Program-made: the position numbers and the translations under genes
DNA from: Pedobacter sp.
Lineage (GTDB): Bacteria; Bacteroidota; Bacteroidia; Sphingobacteriales; Sphingobacteriaceae
Assembly: GCA_008015505.1 (NCBI GenBank)
Contig: SSFR01000012.1
Location: 108,234 to 172,233, forward strand
Direction: 5' to 3'
Length of the DNA: 64,000 bases
Shown: in pieces, positions 9,087-18,709 of the stretch
Position numbering within the stretch: the stretch's first letter is position 1
How the letters are laid out: each line of letters opens with the position of its first letter
The notes under the pieces: generated by a model
The model's input: the letters and a program-made list of their open reading frames with translations, nothing else
Told to the model about the DNA's origin: nothing
Databases searched by the model: none

Positions 9087-11591
9087 TCATTCATAATAAT
9101 ACACTCTTTTCACTCGCTGCGATATTCCCGTTAATATTTCATATGGACTGGCATGGATTTGCTGAGCAATGTCTTCAATTTTTAGCTGATCATTGAAAAC
9201 AATTACTTGGTCACCTTCGCTTACTTGTAATTCTGTGACATCGAGCATGGTCATGTCCATACAAATTTTACCTATCGTTGGTGCATATTGATTATTGATC
9301 AACATTTTACCAATGCCATTCCCCAAAGCCTGGTTATAACCATCTGCATAACCAATTTTCACTGTGGCTGTTTTTCCACCATGTGGCATTTTACCCTTGC
9401 GATTATAGCCTATGGTGTCTCCGGCTGGGATATTTTTGATTTGAGAAATACTGGTTTTTAATGAAGTGACCGTTTGAAGGGGAGAACTCTTAGGATGATT
9501 TTTGTTAATTCCATAGAGCCCTATTCCCAGACGGACCATATCAAATTGAGCGTTGGGCCAGCGGTCGATGCCTGAAGTATTAGCAAGGTGTCGAATTATA
9601 GGATAATCCAGGGCCTGATGTATATTTTGCGATAGCTTATCAAATAGCTGGATTTGGTTTCGTGTAAAGTCGTCGTGTATTGGGTCTTCACTAGCAGCTA
9701 AGTGAGAGAAAATACTTTGGACGCGAATGGTTCGCGTTCCCTGTAATAGCGTAATGAGGTTACCGATTTCATCTTGCATGAAACCCAATCGGTGCATACC
9801 TGTATCTAGCTTGATGTGAACGGGATAGTTTTCAATCCCCTTACTATTTAATAGCTGAATAAATGCTTGTAGAATCCTGTGGCTATAAATTTCTGGCTCC
9901 AGTCTATTTTCGATGAGTAAATCAAATGAGACTAGATCGGGGCTCATTACCATAATTGGTAGTTGGACTCCCGCTTCGCGAAGTGATACCCCTTCGTCTG
10001 GATAAGCTACAGCCAAATAGTCGATTTTGTGGTAGGCTAGTAGGTTCGCTATTTCAAAGCTTCCACTACCGTAGGAAAATGCTTTAACCATCGCCATTAA
10101 TTTGACTCCTGGCCTCAGAAGTGTTTTGTAATAATTAAGATTATGGACCAAGGCATTGAGGTTGATTTCTAAAGCAGTCTCATGAATTTTCTGAGTGAGT
10201 ATTTTGCCTATCCGATTAAATTCAAAATGACGAGCACCTTTAAGCAAGATGGTTTCATTAAATAGCTTCAAGGAGGGTAAGTTTGTTAGAAACTCATCTG
10301 TCGTTCTGAAAAAATGAGCTTCTATGGGAAATAAGTAGGCATGTTGTTTAAGCTGCTCACCAACTCCAATTAAACAATCGATAGATTTATTTTGGAGGAG
10401 GAAGGAGACCTGTTTATAAACTTCATCTTGATTAGCGCCTAATTCGGGAATATCAGATAAAATCAGTGTTCGACGAGGATGCTGCTGTTGCTGTCTCAAA
10501 AAGTCTAAGGCAATCGCTAACGAATGAATATCCAAACTGGAAGGATCGTTGATCAGTGAACAATTATTGACGCCATCTTTTAATTCCAGACGCATATTCA
10601 CAGGAATTAATTGTTGGAGGCGTTCAGTGGCCTGGTCTGATTGATAGCCCATAGCTAATAGGGTGGCCCAACAAATAATAACATTTTCCAAGGAAAAGTT
10701 ATCTGTAAATGGAACAAATGCTTTGAGCTCTTTACCCTGATAACTAGCTCTCAGGAGTTGAAGCTGATCTGAGATTATTTTAATTTCAAGTATTTCTAGA
10801 TGATTTGACTCAAAATTTTTCTTTGATAAAGGAAGCGACACTGAGTTAGGTGTGTAGCTCCATAGAAATGATTTTTTTCCAGGCAGTTTGCCAGGGTAGT
10901 TATCAAGATATTTCTTTGAATAAATGAATAAATCAGTGTTTTTAAATAATTTCAGTTTCTCAGCGATTTTTTCATGATTTGAACTGAAGTTTTCCTCATG
11001 TGCTTGTCCAATATTGGTTAATATTCCAATGGTTGGGATAATTATTTTTTCCAAATTTTCCATTTCTCCTACCTCTGAAATGCCTGCTTCAAAAATAGCA
11101 AGTTCATCTTTCTCGCTAATTTCCCAAACGGATAGAGGAACCCCTACTTGTGAGTTATAGCTTTTGGGGTTGCGAACAATGGTATACTCTGGAGATAATA
11201 ATTGATATAACCATTCTTTGACCACTGTTTTGCCATGGCTGCCCGTGATGGCAATGACAGGGCATTTAAAATGAAGCCGATGGTATCTTGAAAGACGTTG
11301 TAAGGCATTTAAAGTGTTTTCAACTAGATAAAAATTAGCATCAGGAAAGGCTGAATGATCAAAAGAGGGTTGGTCAATAACAAAACTGCGAATACCGGCC
11401 CCATAAAGTTCCGGGATAAATGAATGGCCATCACGTCTACCTTTTAGGGCAAAAAATAAAGCATTGCTTGTATGGATGATTTTTCTGCTGTCGATCAATA
11501 AGGTATTGATACGTGCATCATTTCTACTGATTAATGCTTTGCCAGCAAAAACTTTTTGTAGTTCGTTAACTGAATAGCTGATATGATTCAT
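9087..11591 (-). CDS. murF-alr: Bifunctional UDP-MurNAc-tripeptide:D-Ala-D-Ala ligase / alanine racemase
   Basis: Fusion seen across Bacteroidetes that makes D-alanine and loads D-Ala-D-Ala onto the peptidoglycan precursor in the cytoplasm. Residues 1-455 are MurF: Walker A ITGSHGKT at 115-122, NPKSYNSQVGVPLSV after it, and a Mur ligase C-terminal domain. Residues about 460-834 are alanine racemase: the PLP lysine lies near 501 in AMVKAFSYGSG, with LDTGMHRLGF and a C-terminal TIGYNRKG segment containing the second catalytic Tyr. The MurF half keeps its ATP loop; the central lysine region is less easy to place by eye. The 834-aa length matches known fusions. It is divergent from recX. Confidence 0.95.
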   Translation of the reverse strand: MNHISYSVNELQKVFAGKALISRNDARINTLLIDSRKIIHTSNALFFALKGRRDGHSFIPELYGAGIRSFVIDQPSFDHSAFPDANFYLVENTLNALQRLSRYHRLHFKCPVIAITGSHGKTVVKEWLYQLLSPEYTIVRNPKSYNSQVGVPLSVWEISEKDELAIFEAGISEVGEMENLEKIIIPTIGILTNIGQAHEENFSSNHEKIAEKLKLFKNTDLFIYSKKYLDNYPGKLPGKKSFLWSYTPNSVSLPLSKKNFESNHLEILEIKIISDQLQLLRASYQGKELKAFVPFTDNFSLENVIICWATLLAMGYQSDQATERLQQLIPVNMRLELKDGVNNCSLINDPSSLDIHSLAIALDFLRQQQQHPRRTLILSDIPELGANQDEVYKQVSFLLQNKSIDCLIGVGEQLKQHAYLFPIEAHFFRTTDEFLTNLPSLKLFNETILLKGARHFEFNRIGKILTQKIHETALEINLNALVHNLNYYKTLLRPGVKLMAMVKAFSYGSGSFEIANLLAYHKIDYLAVAYPDEGVSLREAGVQLPIMVMSPDLVSFDLLIENRLEPEIYSHRILQAFIQLLNSKGIENYPVHIKLDTGMHRLGFMQDEIGNLITLLQGTRTIRVQSIFSHLAASEDPIHDDFTRNQIQLFDKLSQNIHQALDYPIIRHLANTSGIDRWPNAQFDMVRLGIGLYGINKNHPKSSPLQTVTSLKTSISQIKNIPAGDTIGYNRKGKMPHGGKTATVKIGYADGYNQALGNGIGKMLINNQYAPTIGKICMDMTMLDVTELQVSEGDQVIVFNDQLKIEDIAQQIHASPYEILTGISQRVKRVYYYE

Positions 11592-11665
11592 AAAATTATT
11601 ATGCTAATCTCAGGAAAATTTCAAGATTTGCATCTAAATTTAAACCTTTCTAGTTCATCGAATCA

Positions 11666-12154
11666 ATGGATAACAAATTAATAATGGTTGACCTAACGGA
11701 AATTGTGGTCAAAGCGGAGAGCTATTGTGTTTATCAAGAGAGGTCTATACATGAAGTGCGGCAAAAATTACAACAATGGGATTTGCCACAACAGGAAGTA
11801 GAAGGGGTGATTACTCATTTAATTCAGGAGGATTTCCTAAACGAAGTACGTTTCGCTGAAGCTTATACTTTAGGAAAATTTAGAATTAACGGTTGGGGGA
11901 AAACAAAAATAAAACAGGCCTTGAAATTGAAGCGAATAGCACCTGAATTGATTACAGAGTCGCTTAATAAGATTGATAACTTAGACTATATCAATAAACT
12001 ACAACAATTGATTGAGAAGAAGTCCAAGTTACTTACGGAAGAAGATCAGCGAAAACGTAGGCATAAACTTATTCAATATGCTTTAACAAAAGGATTTGAG
12101 CAGGAGCTGATTTTTGACATTTTGTCTCATCCTGAAAAGTGCTTGCATTTTTAA
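11666..12154 (+). CDS. recX: Regulatory protein RecX
   Basis: Small helical protein that binds RecA filaments and limits recombination. It has the three-helix-repeat layout of RecX: CVYQERSIHEVRQKL near residue 20, then LIQEDFLNEVRFAEAY, then KFRINGWGKTKIKQALKLK near 75. The 162-aa length is normal. It is divergent from murF-alr and its stop overlaps the pabB stop by 4 bases on the opposite strand. The first ATG at 11666 is used; a second ATG at residue 7 is possible. Confidence 0.92.
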   Translation: MDNKLIMVDLTEIVVKAESYCVYQERSIHEVRQKLQQWDLPQQEVEGVITHLIQEDFLNEVRFAEAYTLGKFRINGWGKTKIKQALKLKRIAPELITESLNKIDNLDYINKLQQLIEKKSKLLTEEDQRKRRHKLIQYALTKGFEQELIFDILSHPEKCLHF

Positions 12155-13428
12155 CTTGAGAGCACTTGAATAATAGCTTCTGCTTTGACCATGCATTCTT
12201 CGTACTCTTGTTTGGGGTCAGCGTTTAGGGTAATGGCACTGCCTACTTGGAAGGATAGGTAATTGTTTTTGGCATTGTAAAGAATGGTACGAATGATCAC
12301 ATTGAAATCAAAATCTCCATTGGGAGAAAAATAACCCACCGCTCCCGAATAAACTCCTCGTTTAGTGCGTTCGTATTTTTCAATTAATTGCATGGCTTTG
12401 ATTTTAGGTGTCCCCGTCATAGAGCCCATGGGAAATGTATTGCGAATGATGGATGTGTTTGATAGCTGATCGGCAGCATGGCAAACGATTGTAGAGATCA
12501 TCTGATGTACTTGTTTGAAGCTGTGAATCCCAAATAGCTCTTCCACATAAACACTCCCTTTCTGTGCACTTTTGGTCAGATCATTACGTACTAGATCAAC
12601 AATCATTACATTTTCAGAAAGCTCTTTTGGGCTATTTTTCAATAGGTGTTTGCTTCGATTATCTTCCAATTCATCTTTACTTCTTCTAGCTGTACCTTTA
12701 ATGGGTTGAGAGATCAACTTACCTGCGCGTTTACTTAAAAAGCGTTCTGGTGTTGCAGATATGATGTAACGATTGTCATTTTTAAAGAAGTTAGCAAATG
12801 GAGTTGGGGAGATTTTATTTAACTCTATAAAGGTATTAATCGGATGTATTTGAGCCTGATTAGCAAAAAATTCCTGACAAAAATTGATTTCATAGATATC
12901 GCCACTATAGATATATTTTTTTAATTCATTAATTACTTCTTGATACGCAGAATAGGAGAAACGTTTAGTTAGTTTACCGGTAAAATCGACACCGGTCTGA
13001 TCAGATAAATCTACTTGGTGAATGGCATTCCAAATGATGTCTGGATTTTCAGCCTCAATGCTGATTTGCTCACTTTGTATTTTAATCAGATATTGGGGAA
13101 TAAAGAAGTATAAATCAGGAAATTGCAAATGATCTTCATTCGCTGACTGAAGCTGTTCGACCTCATTCTTTAGGTCATAAGAAAAGTAACCTAGGCAGAA
13201 ATTATTTGGATGATGTGCTAAAAACTGATGTAATTGTTCAAATGCATTTCCAGCATGAGCTGTCAGTTCATATTTCACACCTGCTGCCAAGAGCGCATCA
13301 AATGCAGTGTATGGATCAGTAGTATACCCGTTAGAATCAAGTAGGCAAGCTGTACCAAACTGATTTGCCCAATACAGGGCTTTAGTTTTGAACGTTTCTA
13401 AATCTTGTAGGTAGTATTGTTGTTTCAA
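12151..13428 (-). CDS. pabB: Aminodeoxychorismate synthase component I
   Basis: Chorismate-utilising enzyme that, with the amidotransferase PabA, makes 4-amino-4-deoxychorismate for folate. The C-terminal chorismate-binding domain covers residues about 160-425: SQPIKGTARRSKDE (the PIKGT form, carrying the lysine typical of PabB), VMIVDLVRNDL, FPMGSMTGTPKIKAM and EYEECMVKAEA. The N-terminal part is a degenerate TrpE-like lobe. At 425 aa it is a stand-alone component I without a fused PabA or PabC. It lies downstream of purA with a palindromic repeat between them. Confidence 0.92.
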   Translation of the reverse strand: MKQQYYLQDLETFKTKALYWANQFGTACLLDSNGYTTDPYTAFDALLAAGVKYELTAHAGNAFEQLHQFLAHHPNNFCLGYFSYDLKNEVEQLQSANEDHLQFPDLYFFIPQYLIKIQSEQISIEAENPDIIWNAIHQVDLSDQTGVDFTGKLTKRFSYSAYQEVINELKKYIYSGDIYEINFCQEFFANQAQIHPINTFIELNKISPTPFANFFKNDNRYIISATPERFLSKRAGKLISQPIKGTARRSKDELEDNRSKHLLKNSPKELSENVMIVDLVRNDLTKSAQKGSVYVEELFGIHSFKQVHQMISTIVCHAADQLSNTSIIRNTFPMGSMTGTPKIKAMQLIEKYERTKRGVYSGAVGYFSPNGDFDFNVIIRTILYNAKNNYLSFQVGSAITLNADPKQEYEECMVKAEAIIQVLSS

Positions 13429-13443
13429 ATCGTTCTTTTTTAT

Positions 13444-13475
13444 GCCTCACTCCAGCCCTCTCCAAAGGAGAGGGG
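13444..13475. repeat. Short palindromic repeat, family B copy 2
   Basis: Best-preserved copy: GCCTCACTCCAGCC followed by the near-perfect dyad CCCTCTCC-AAA-GGAGAGGG. It lies 28 bp behind the purA stop and ahead of pabB. It could end purA transcription; repeats of this form are widespread in Bacteroidetes genomes as far as I recall. Confidence 0.75.
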
Positions 13476-13503
13476 GAGTAGATTCCTGGTTTGATAATGT
13501 CAA

Positions 13504-14775
13504 TCAATTTAAATGTATGGTTTGTGCCCGATCCGGACCTACTGACAGATAGCTGATAGGAACACCCAGATGTTTTTCCAAATAAGTGATGTAAGATAGC
13601 AGTCTTGAAGGGATTTGATCAGTGGTTTTAATGTCATTAAGATTTTCATTCCAGCCAGGTATGGCCTCTAGAATAGGCTCAATTTTTCCGGCAACATCAT
13701 AAGGCATATAATCTATTGTTTGACCATCGTGTTTATAGTGTGTGCAGGCATAGATCGTATCAAATCCACTGAGTACATCGGCTTTGGTCATCACTAGTTT
13801 AGTAACACCATTGAGCATAATTGCATATTTTAAGGCAACTAAATCAATCCATCCGCAGCGACGGGGGCGTCCAGTAGTGGCACCAAATTCATGTCCTATT
13901 TGTCGTAGTTCTTCACCGGTTTCATTCTCTAGTTCAGTAGGAAATGGTCCTCCACCTACACGGGTGCAGTAGGCTTTAAAAATTCCAATTACTTGTCCGA
14001 TAGTGGTTGGAGCCACGCCTAGCCCCGTACAAGCACCAGCAGCTGTTGTATTGGATGAGGTGACAAAAGGATATGATCCGAAATCAATATCTAGCATGGT
14101 GCCTTGAGCACCTTCTGCTAGGATTGTTTTTCCATTTTGTAAATAGTGGTTAACAAAATGTTCCCCATCTACTTGGGGGATTGTTTTTAGTAATTCAATG
14201 GCTTCAAAAAAGGCGATTTCTTTTTCAGCAAAGTCAGGAATTTCGCCGTAGTTGGTTAAGATAGCGCGGTGTTTAGTAACCAAGCGATCGTAGCGTTCTT
14301 TAAAATCAGGTAACATGGTATCTCCAACACGTAAACCATTACGTCCTGTTTTGTCCATGTAGGTGGGGCCAATGCCTTTTAATGTGGAACCAATCTTGTT
14401 TGAGCCCATTTTTCCTTCAGCACTGGCATCGAGAAGCTGATGCGTAGGGAGAATGAGGTGTGCTTTACGTGCAATTACTAAATTTTTTTGTGCAATGGGG
14501 TCAAAGCCATTTTTTTTTAGTGAATCCAACTCACGTTTTAAAATGATTGGATCAATGACTACACCATTCCCAATGAGGTTCATGGTTTTATCATTGAAAA
14601 TTCCAGAGGGAATGGTGTTTAATACATATGTTTTTCCATCAAATTTGAGGGTGTGTCCTGCATTTGGGCCGCCTTGAAAGCGAGCAATCAAATCGTATTT
14701 TGGACACAATACATCCACGATCTTTCCTTTTCCTTCGTCGCCCCATTGGAGACCTAGTAATACGTCAATAGCCAT
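13504..14775 (-). CDS. purA: Adenylosuccinate synthase
   Basis: Joins IMP and aspartate using GTP to form adenylosuccinate, the first committed step to AMP. The N-terminal GTP-binding loop LLGLQWGDEGKGKIVD holds the catalytic Asp and Lys; GGPNAGHTLKFDGK supplies the catalytic His; KGIGPTYMDKTGRNGLRV binds IMP; TTGRPRRCGWIDL and the C-terminal SVGPDRAQTIHL are also present. The 423-aa length is typical. It lies downstream of fur on the same strand, 37 bp away, so the two may be co-transcribed. Confidence 0.97.
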   Translation of the reverse strand: MAIDVLLGLQWGDEGKGKIVDVLCPKYDLIARFQGGPNAGHTLKFDGKTYVLNTIPSGIFNDKTMNLIGNGVVIDPIILKRELDSLKKNGFDPIAQKNLVIARKAHLILPTHQLLDASAEGKMGSNKIGSTLKGIGPTYMDKTGRNGLRVGDTMLPDFKERYDRLVTKHRAILTNYGEIPDFAEKEIAFFEAIELLKTIPQVDGEHFVNHYLQNGKTILAEGAQGTMLDIDFGSYPFVTSSNTTAAGACTGLGVAPTTIGQVIGIFKAYCTRVGGGPFPTELENETGEELRQIGHEFGATTGRPRRCGWIDLVALKYAIMLNGVTKLVMTKADVLSGFDTIYACTHYKHDGQTIDYMPYDVAGKIEPILEAIPGWNENLNDIKTTDQIPSRLLSYITYLEKHLGVPISYLSVGPDRAQTIHLN

Positions 14776-14812
14776 TTTTAATAATTAAGGATATTTTATT
14801 TGAGTGGTGAAA

Positions 14813-15292
14813 TTAATTTTTGTCGATATACGAGTCACAATAACCTGCTTTTCGTTTTTCACAGGCGCCGTATAGATTGAGGGAATGATGCTTAATCTCG
14901 AACTGTAGGAGTTCGCCCATCATGCTTTGTATCTGTTCGATTCGGGGGTCGCAGAATTCAACCACTTTACCACAATCTAGACAAATAATATGATCGTGTT
15001 GTCGATAACCATAAGATTTTTCGAATTGCGCCATGTTTTTGCCAAACTGATGTTTGGTGACCAAATCGCAAGAAACCAATAGTTCTAGGGTGTTGTAAAC
15101 GGTTGCTCTGCTGACATGATATTTTTTATTTTTCATGTGGATGTACAGTGATTCCACATCGAAATGATCACTCCGTGAGTAAATTTCGTCCAGGATTGCA
15201 AAACGTTCCGGTGTTTTACGTAGGTTTTTATTTTCGAGGTACGCCTCAAAAATATTCCTAACCATCGTTATTGTCTCTTGTTCGGGCATCAT
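14813..15292 (-). CDS. fur: Fur-family metal-responsive repressor
   Basis: Winged-helix repressor of iron or zinc genes. A DNA-binding domain ([20 protein letters not shown], then [17 protein letters not shown]) is followed by a metal-binding and dimer domain: [18 protein letters not shown] with a CxxC pair, and [18 protein letters not shown] with the second Cys pair. The open frame begins at a TTG at 15304, but the tandem ATGs at 15292 and 15289 are better starts. The left edge of the prophage is only about 160 bp upstream, so its promoter lies in a short remaining host stretch or in the prophage end. Fur, Zur and PerR cannot be separated with certainty by eye. Confidence 0.9.
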   Translation of the reverse strand: MMPEQETITMVRNIFEAYLENKNLRKTPERFAILDEIYSRSDHFDVESLYIHMKNKKYHVSRATVYNTLELLVSCDLVTKHQFGKNMAQFEKSYGYRQHDHIICLDCGKVVEFCDPRIEQIQSMMGELLQFEIKHHSLNLYGACEKRKAGYCDSYIDKN

Positions 15293-15447
15293 TGTATATG
15301 GCAAGCAGCACGCTAGAATTTTCGCTGGATTTAGCAGTTATGTTGAAAGACAAAAACGCATGTAAATATACCTGCGTTGCGTGCCTGCCGTTCTAAATTC
15401 TGTACCAAAGCTATTAAAAAAAGTTCAATGTATAATCGGTAAAACCA

Positions 15448-15454
15448 AAAGTGC
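15448..15454. other. Candidate prophage right end with 5-bp duplication
   Basis: AAAAG followed by TG, with phage sequence TGCAAAAAAACACC running inwards. The same AAAAG follows the CA at 46103-46104. Two inverted, related blocks (AAGTGCAAAAAAACACCCC and, on the other strand, AAGTGTGAAATTGCCCC) lie just inside and may be transposase-binding sites. Low-complexity bases make this tentative. Confidence 0.3.
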
Positions 15455-15473
15455 AAAAAAACACCCCTCTATT

Positions 15474-15494
15474 TTGAAGAAAAGTTCTTCAAAC
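15474..15494. terminator. Stem-loop near the prophage end
   Basis: TTTGAAGAA-AAG-TTCTTCAAA: a perfect 9-bp stem with a 3-base loop, about 80 bp behind the Dam stop codon. No long T tract follows on either strand. It could end late leftward transcription before fur, or be part of the phage end structure. Confidence 0.45.
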
Positions 15495-15572
15495 TCACCT
15501 CCAAAATTGGGGCAATTTCACACTTAAAACAAACCCCTTTAAACACCCTTTAAACGCTCAAAAAAGTCCGAT

Positions 15573-16373
15573 TCAAATCGGATAATTCGCCGTTAGCACT
15601 TCTACTTTACGCTTCAGATATCCAGACTTGCTGTTAACCGACACCCCCTTTTCCACACTCCAGGTATACCAACCATTGGCCTTGGAATACTTCGATAACA
15701 ACGGCGATGGATAAGAGGACAACAAAAACTTGCCTTTGATTGTCGACAAGCATTTCAATAAATTCTCAAAATCCTGCTCAGAATACCCGTCATAATGGCC
15801 ACAATCACTATTGAAATATGGCGGATCACAATAGAAAAAGCTATGAGCGGCGTCCCTGCTGTGAATAACGTACAAAGCATCAGCACATTCTAGTTGGCAG
15901 TTCTGCAAGCGATAAGCCATGTGTTCAGTGAAGCGGTCCCGATTGTTAATGATCTTCTTAGTGGTTGTGTTTGTGGCTCTGTCGTATCCGAAGCTAGCGT
16001 CTAGTTGCGAACTAAAGCTTTGCGTGCTCAATACCCAGACTGCCCAAGCACGCTTGATTTCTGTGAAAAGATTGGGGTTGTTATAAATAACGCTTGCCCT
16101 ACGGTGCAAATCCCGGCTATGAAGCGTGATTCGAATTTCTTTTTCAAGTCCGACAAAATCGTTTTGCACCACCTTGTAAAAATTAATCAGCTCACGATTG
16201 GTATCATTCAATACCTCAATCTCGGAGGGGTCTTTCCCGAAAAACACTGCTGCACCTCCTAAAAAAGGTTCTGCATATAGTATGTGTTTGGGGATCAGTG
16301 ATAGAATTTTAGTAGCCAAGTTCTGCTTCCCACCATAATAGCTGATAGGTGTTTTTAGATTAGTTTTAGTCAT
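15573..16373 (-). CDS. dam: Phage D12-class DNA adenine methyltransferase
   Basis: N6-adenine methyltransferase. It has the D12-class start TPISYYGGKQNLATKIL, SAM-binding motif I YAEPFLGGAAVFFG at about 33-46 and the catalytic DPPY at about 183-186. The length of 266 aa is normal for the class. I start it at the ATG at 16373 because MTKTNLKTPISYYGG fits the family; the frame runs on to 16400. It is the last gene of the leftward late block, a position where Mu carries its modification gene mom, so protection of phage DNA from host restriction is the likely role. Its recognition site cannot be read from sequence (GATC is common for the class). Confidence 0.9.
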   Translation of the reverse strand: MTKTNLKTPISYYGGKQNLATKILSLIPKHILYAEPFLGGAAVFFGKDPSEIEVLNDTNRELINFYKVVQNDFVGLEKEIRITLHSRDLHRRASVIYNNPNLFTEIKRAWAVWVLSTQSFSSQLDASFGYDRATNTTTKKIINNRDRFTEHMAYRLQNCQLECADALYVIHSRDAAHSFFYCDPPYFNSDCGHYDGYSEQDFENLLKCLSTIKGKFLLSSYPSPLLSKYSKANGWYTWSVEKGVSVNSKSGYLKRKVEVLTANYPI

Positions 16374-16401
16374 GTTTTTATACGTTATTGTCAACCGCAC
16401 A

Positions 16402-17775
16402 TTATTTAATCTGATCTAGTATCACTCCACTGATATCAATGATGGCATCTGCAATGGTGGGATGAGTGTCCTTCTTAAATAGAATGGACGATTTTACTAG
16501 GATGGTAAATAGACATTCCGAGGCTCCTACTATTCTGGTATTGTCGATATCACGGAGGTAAGCCGATACGGGTATACCCTCTGTTCGGGTATTATTTTGA
16601 ACTTGGAAGGGGATAAACTCAAGCATCGACCATTGTATGGACGATAAAGGATTATCCTGCATGCTTGTTTTAAAATAGAGTTCAATAATTTTCATCCCAC
16701 TGCCATTACCGTGACCTTTAGAATGTACTATTTCTCCGATTTTGATGTCCGTATAAGGATTTATATCGCTGTACATGGTGGACAGTTTTCCATTTTTCAG
16801 AGACAAATAAAACTCATGCTTTCGCTCAAAATCGGTATTAACTGTAGGAGTAGCCGAGTTCAAAAGGTTGATTATCAAAGTGAGTTTATTGATCCCATTT
16901 TGATTACTGAAACTGCCAGGGTTGATTGTAGATGTTTCTATTCTTTTACTGGCGTTTGCACTGACATTGGAAAACTCGTTGCGCAAACGAGTGGGCTGGA
17001 CAAACACCCGTTTATTGAATCTGGAAAGCGCATTTACCTGCCCTTGCAGTTTCCCCAATGCTTCGATGAGTTTATCTGTAGCATTGATGGGTTCAGCTGC
17101 TGATGGTATCAGCAAATTGGTTAGGGGCTTATCCATAGTTGCTGTATCGACCAACAACTCTGATGAATGATTCCCTAGCGATTTTATCTGATTATCCACA
17201 TACGTCTTCACCGCCTTCTGCGAAGCCACCTTTTCATCACTGTTAGCTGCTAAAGTGATATCGGTATCAAATCCAATTAGCGCGTTAGCATTGTGGGTAT
17301 GTACTTTTTCAGCCTTTAAGTTTAAAGCAGTTTGCGTAAGTATTGAGATTGGCTTGTCCAAATCAGTCGTATTATCGGCATTGCCTAAACCTATCTGTGC
17401 TTTAGTAACCTGATGTGGATTCGTCTGATCATTGACATGCCCGTCAAAGGCGCTTTTATCTGCTTTTAAATCCAAAGCTGCCCCGATAGCTTTAGATACT
17501 GGCTTATCTACATCAGCAGTATTATCTACACTGCCCAAACCCACTTGTTGCTTGCTTACACTGTGGGGATTTTGATCATTTTCGAGGTGATATTTTAATG
17601 CCTCCTTTTCTGCCTTTTGTTGCAGTATCCCATCCAATTCGGGGAAATTGGCAGCAATTCCTAACCTGTCATCTTTGTGTATATAGGAATCCATCCAATC
17701 CCAGAATTGTTCTTGGGTGGGGTAGTTGCCGGCTTTGAACCAGTCTTTGAGTTTGCTTATATCTTGTTTGGCCAT
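16402..17775 (-). CDS. Phage tail fibre protein with collagen-like phage-fibre repeats
   Basis: Receptor-binding fibre, judged by two clear copies of the phage-fibre repeat: NPHSVSKQQVGLGSVDNTAD near residue 70 and NPHQVTKAQIGLGNADNTTD near 120, each followed by DKPVS or DKPIS, then an AAxxLKAxK segment. A coiled segment with EKVASQKAVKTYVDNQI follows, and a C-terminal beta-rich domain (about 250-457) would contact the host. The start MAKQDISKLKDWFKAG with YPTQEQFWDWMDSY matches a common Bacteroidetes tail-fibre opening. It lies between the collar protein and Dam. No invertase or second fibre cassette is seen, so host range does not look switchable here. Confidence 0.8.
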   Translation of the reverse strand: MAKQDISKLKDWFKAGNYPTQEQFWDWMDSYIHKDDRLGIAANFPELDGILQQKAEKEALKYHLENDQNPHSVSKQQVGLGSVDNTADVDKPVSKAIGAALDLKADKSAFDGHVNDQTNPHQVTKAQIGLGNADNTTDLDKPISILTQTALNLKAEKVHTHNANALIGFDTDITLAANSDEKVASQKAVKTYVDNQIKSLGNHSSELLVDTATMDKPLTNLLIPSAAEPINATDKLIEALGKLQGQVNALSRFNKRVFVQPTRLRNEFSNVSANASKRIETSTINPGSFSNQNGINKLTLIINLLNSATPTVNTDFERKHEFYLSLKNGKLSTMYSDINPYTDIKIGEIVHSKGHGNGSGMKIIELYFKTSMQDNPLSSIQWSMLEFIPFQVQNNTRTEGIPVSAYLRDIDNTRIVGASECLFTILVKSSILFKKDTHPTIADAIIDISGVILDQIK

Positions 17776-17829
17776 GATTGTATTTTCTTGAAATCCTTTT
17801 AGTGCATGAAATAATGATGGAAATCTTAA

Positions 17830-18705
17830 TTACCCGACGTATTCAATAAATAGGACGATACGGTAAGGATTCATGATGTTTAATGCAGTTCCATCACCTA
17901 ACTCTTCTGTTTTCACGGGGTTGCCACCATTGGTACCTATATTATTAGGAGTAGCGCCGCCATCATCATAATCTTGAGAATTATAATACACACCCGTATT
18001 GAGCGACACTTTGGGTAAATGTGTCTTTTCAATCTTGGTATTCTTTTTTCCGCCTGTGTTACCAAGCGTGTTAAAATCTGTGTCTCCGGGGTTCCATCCG
18101 ATTGGCATACGGCCTCTCCAATCCGTTGCTTCACGCCAACCTGCAGGTATTTGGTTTGCCGGTTTACGCCAAAGCAGCAAGACACCATCTATGGCAAATG
18201 GAGCAGCTTTTCGCTCAAGAATACTCACCCGACTTTCTAGCGCATTGTGGGCAGCTTGTAATTCTCCAGTCCGTTTGATCATGTGTGCCTTATGTGACTC
18301 GTGGTCAGCTTGCAGCTCATCGGCCTTCTTTTTCTGCTTTTGTAAATCACTGATGCGTGCCAGCCGGGCAAAGGGAATCGACTTTAGCCCTGTACCAAAA
18401 GTGGCGTACCGACTCAAGTATACCCCGCGTTCCCTGCCATCTTCGAAATCTGCAGTTTTTACTGCTTCGACAATAATCACCGAACTCTGTTTTAAGTCGC
18501 CTTTGAAGGGTAATATTTCCCCACTGATCACTACCCAGCCATCTGTGGTGTGATGCCCATCGTCCGTGATGCCGCTGATGATGTAGTTGTCGCCCCCGAG
18601 CCACGTCAGTGCATTGATGGGCCCAGTCATACTTTTTTGTAAAAAATCCAAGGTATCGGTCTCCAATGGAAAACCACCCGTGTACGAAAAATCGATCCTG
18701 TTCAT
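17830..18705 (-). CDS. Phage tail-collar/fibre-tip protein
   Basis: Tail protein with a phage tail-collar type C-terminus: IPAGWREATDWRGRMPIGW followed by GDTDFNTLGNTGGKK and THLPK, then a final NIMNPYRIVLFIEYV. The N-terminal half (1-125) has the SGEILPFKG region and ends in a coiled coil (KQKKKADELQADHESHKAHM, residues about 125-175). The 291-aa protein sits between the gpI-like baseplate protein and the large fibre. It probably forms the fibre base or tip. Its codon use looks more G+C rich than the host genes, as does the whole tail block. Confidence 0.8.
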   Translation of the reverse strand: MNRIDFSYTGGFPLETDTLDFLQKSMTGPINALTWLGGDNYIISGITDDGHHTTDGWVVISGEILPFKGDLKQSSVIIVEAVKTADFEDGRERGVYLSRYATFGTGLKSIPFARLARISDLQKQKKKADELQADHESHKAHMIKRTGELQAAHNALESRVSILERKAAPFAIDGVLLLWRKPANQIPAGWREATDWRGRMPIGWNPGDTDFNTLGNTGGKKNTKIEKTHLPKVSLNTGVYYNSQDYDDGGATPNNIGTNGGNPVKTEELGDGTALNIMNPYRIVLFIEYVG

Positions 18706-18709
18706 GCTT

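Noticed and set aside
14513..14520. Run of T in purA as a slippage site
   Set aside because: It encodes ordinary Lys codons and no alternative frame continues far; purA is a conserved enzyme with normal length.
15423..15431. TTCAA followed by TGTATAATCGG as phage right end
   Set aside because: Resembles the Mu end TGTATTGA and the TATAACA motifs, but no TTCAA follows a CA in the left-end region.
16402..18705. Invertible tail-fibre cassette
   Set aside because: No recombinase gene and no inverted copies of fibre ends were seen around the fibre genes.
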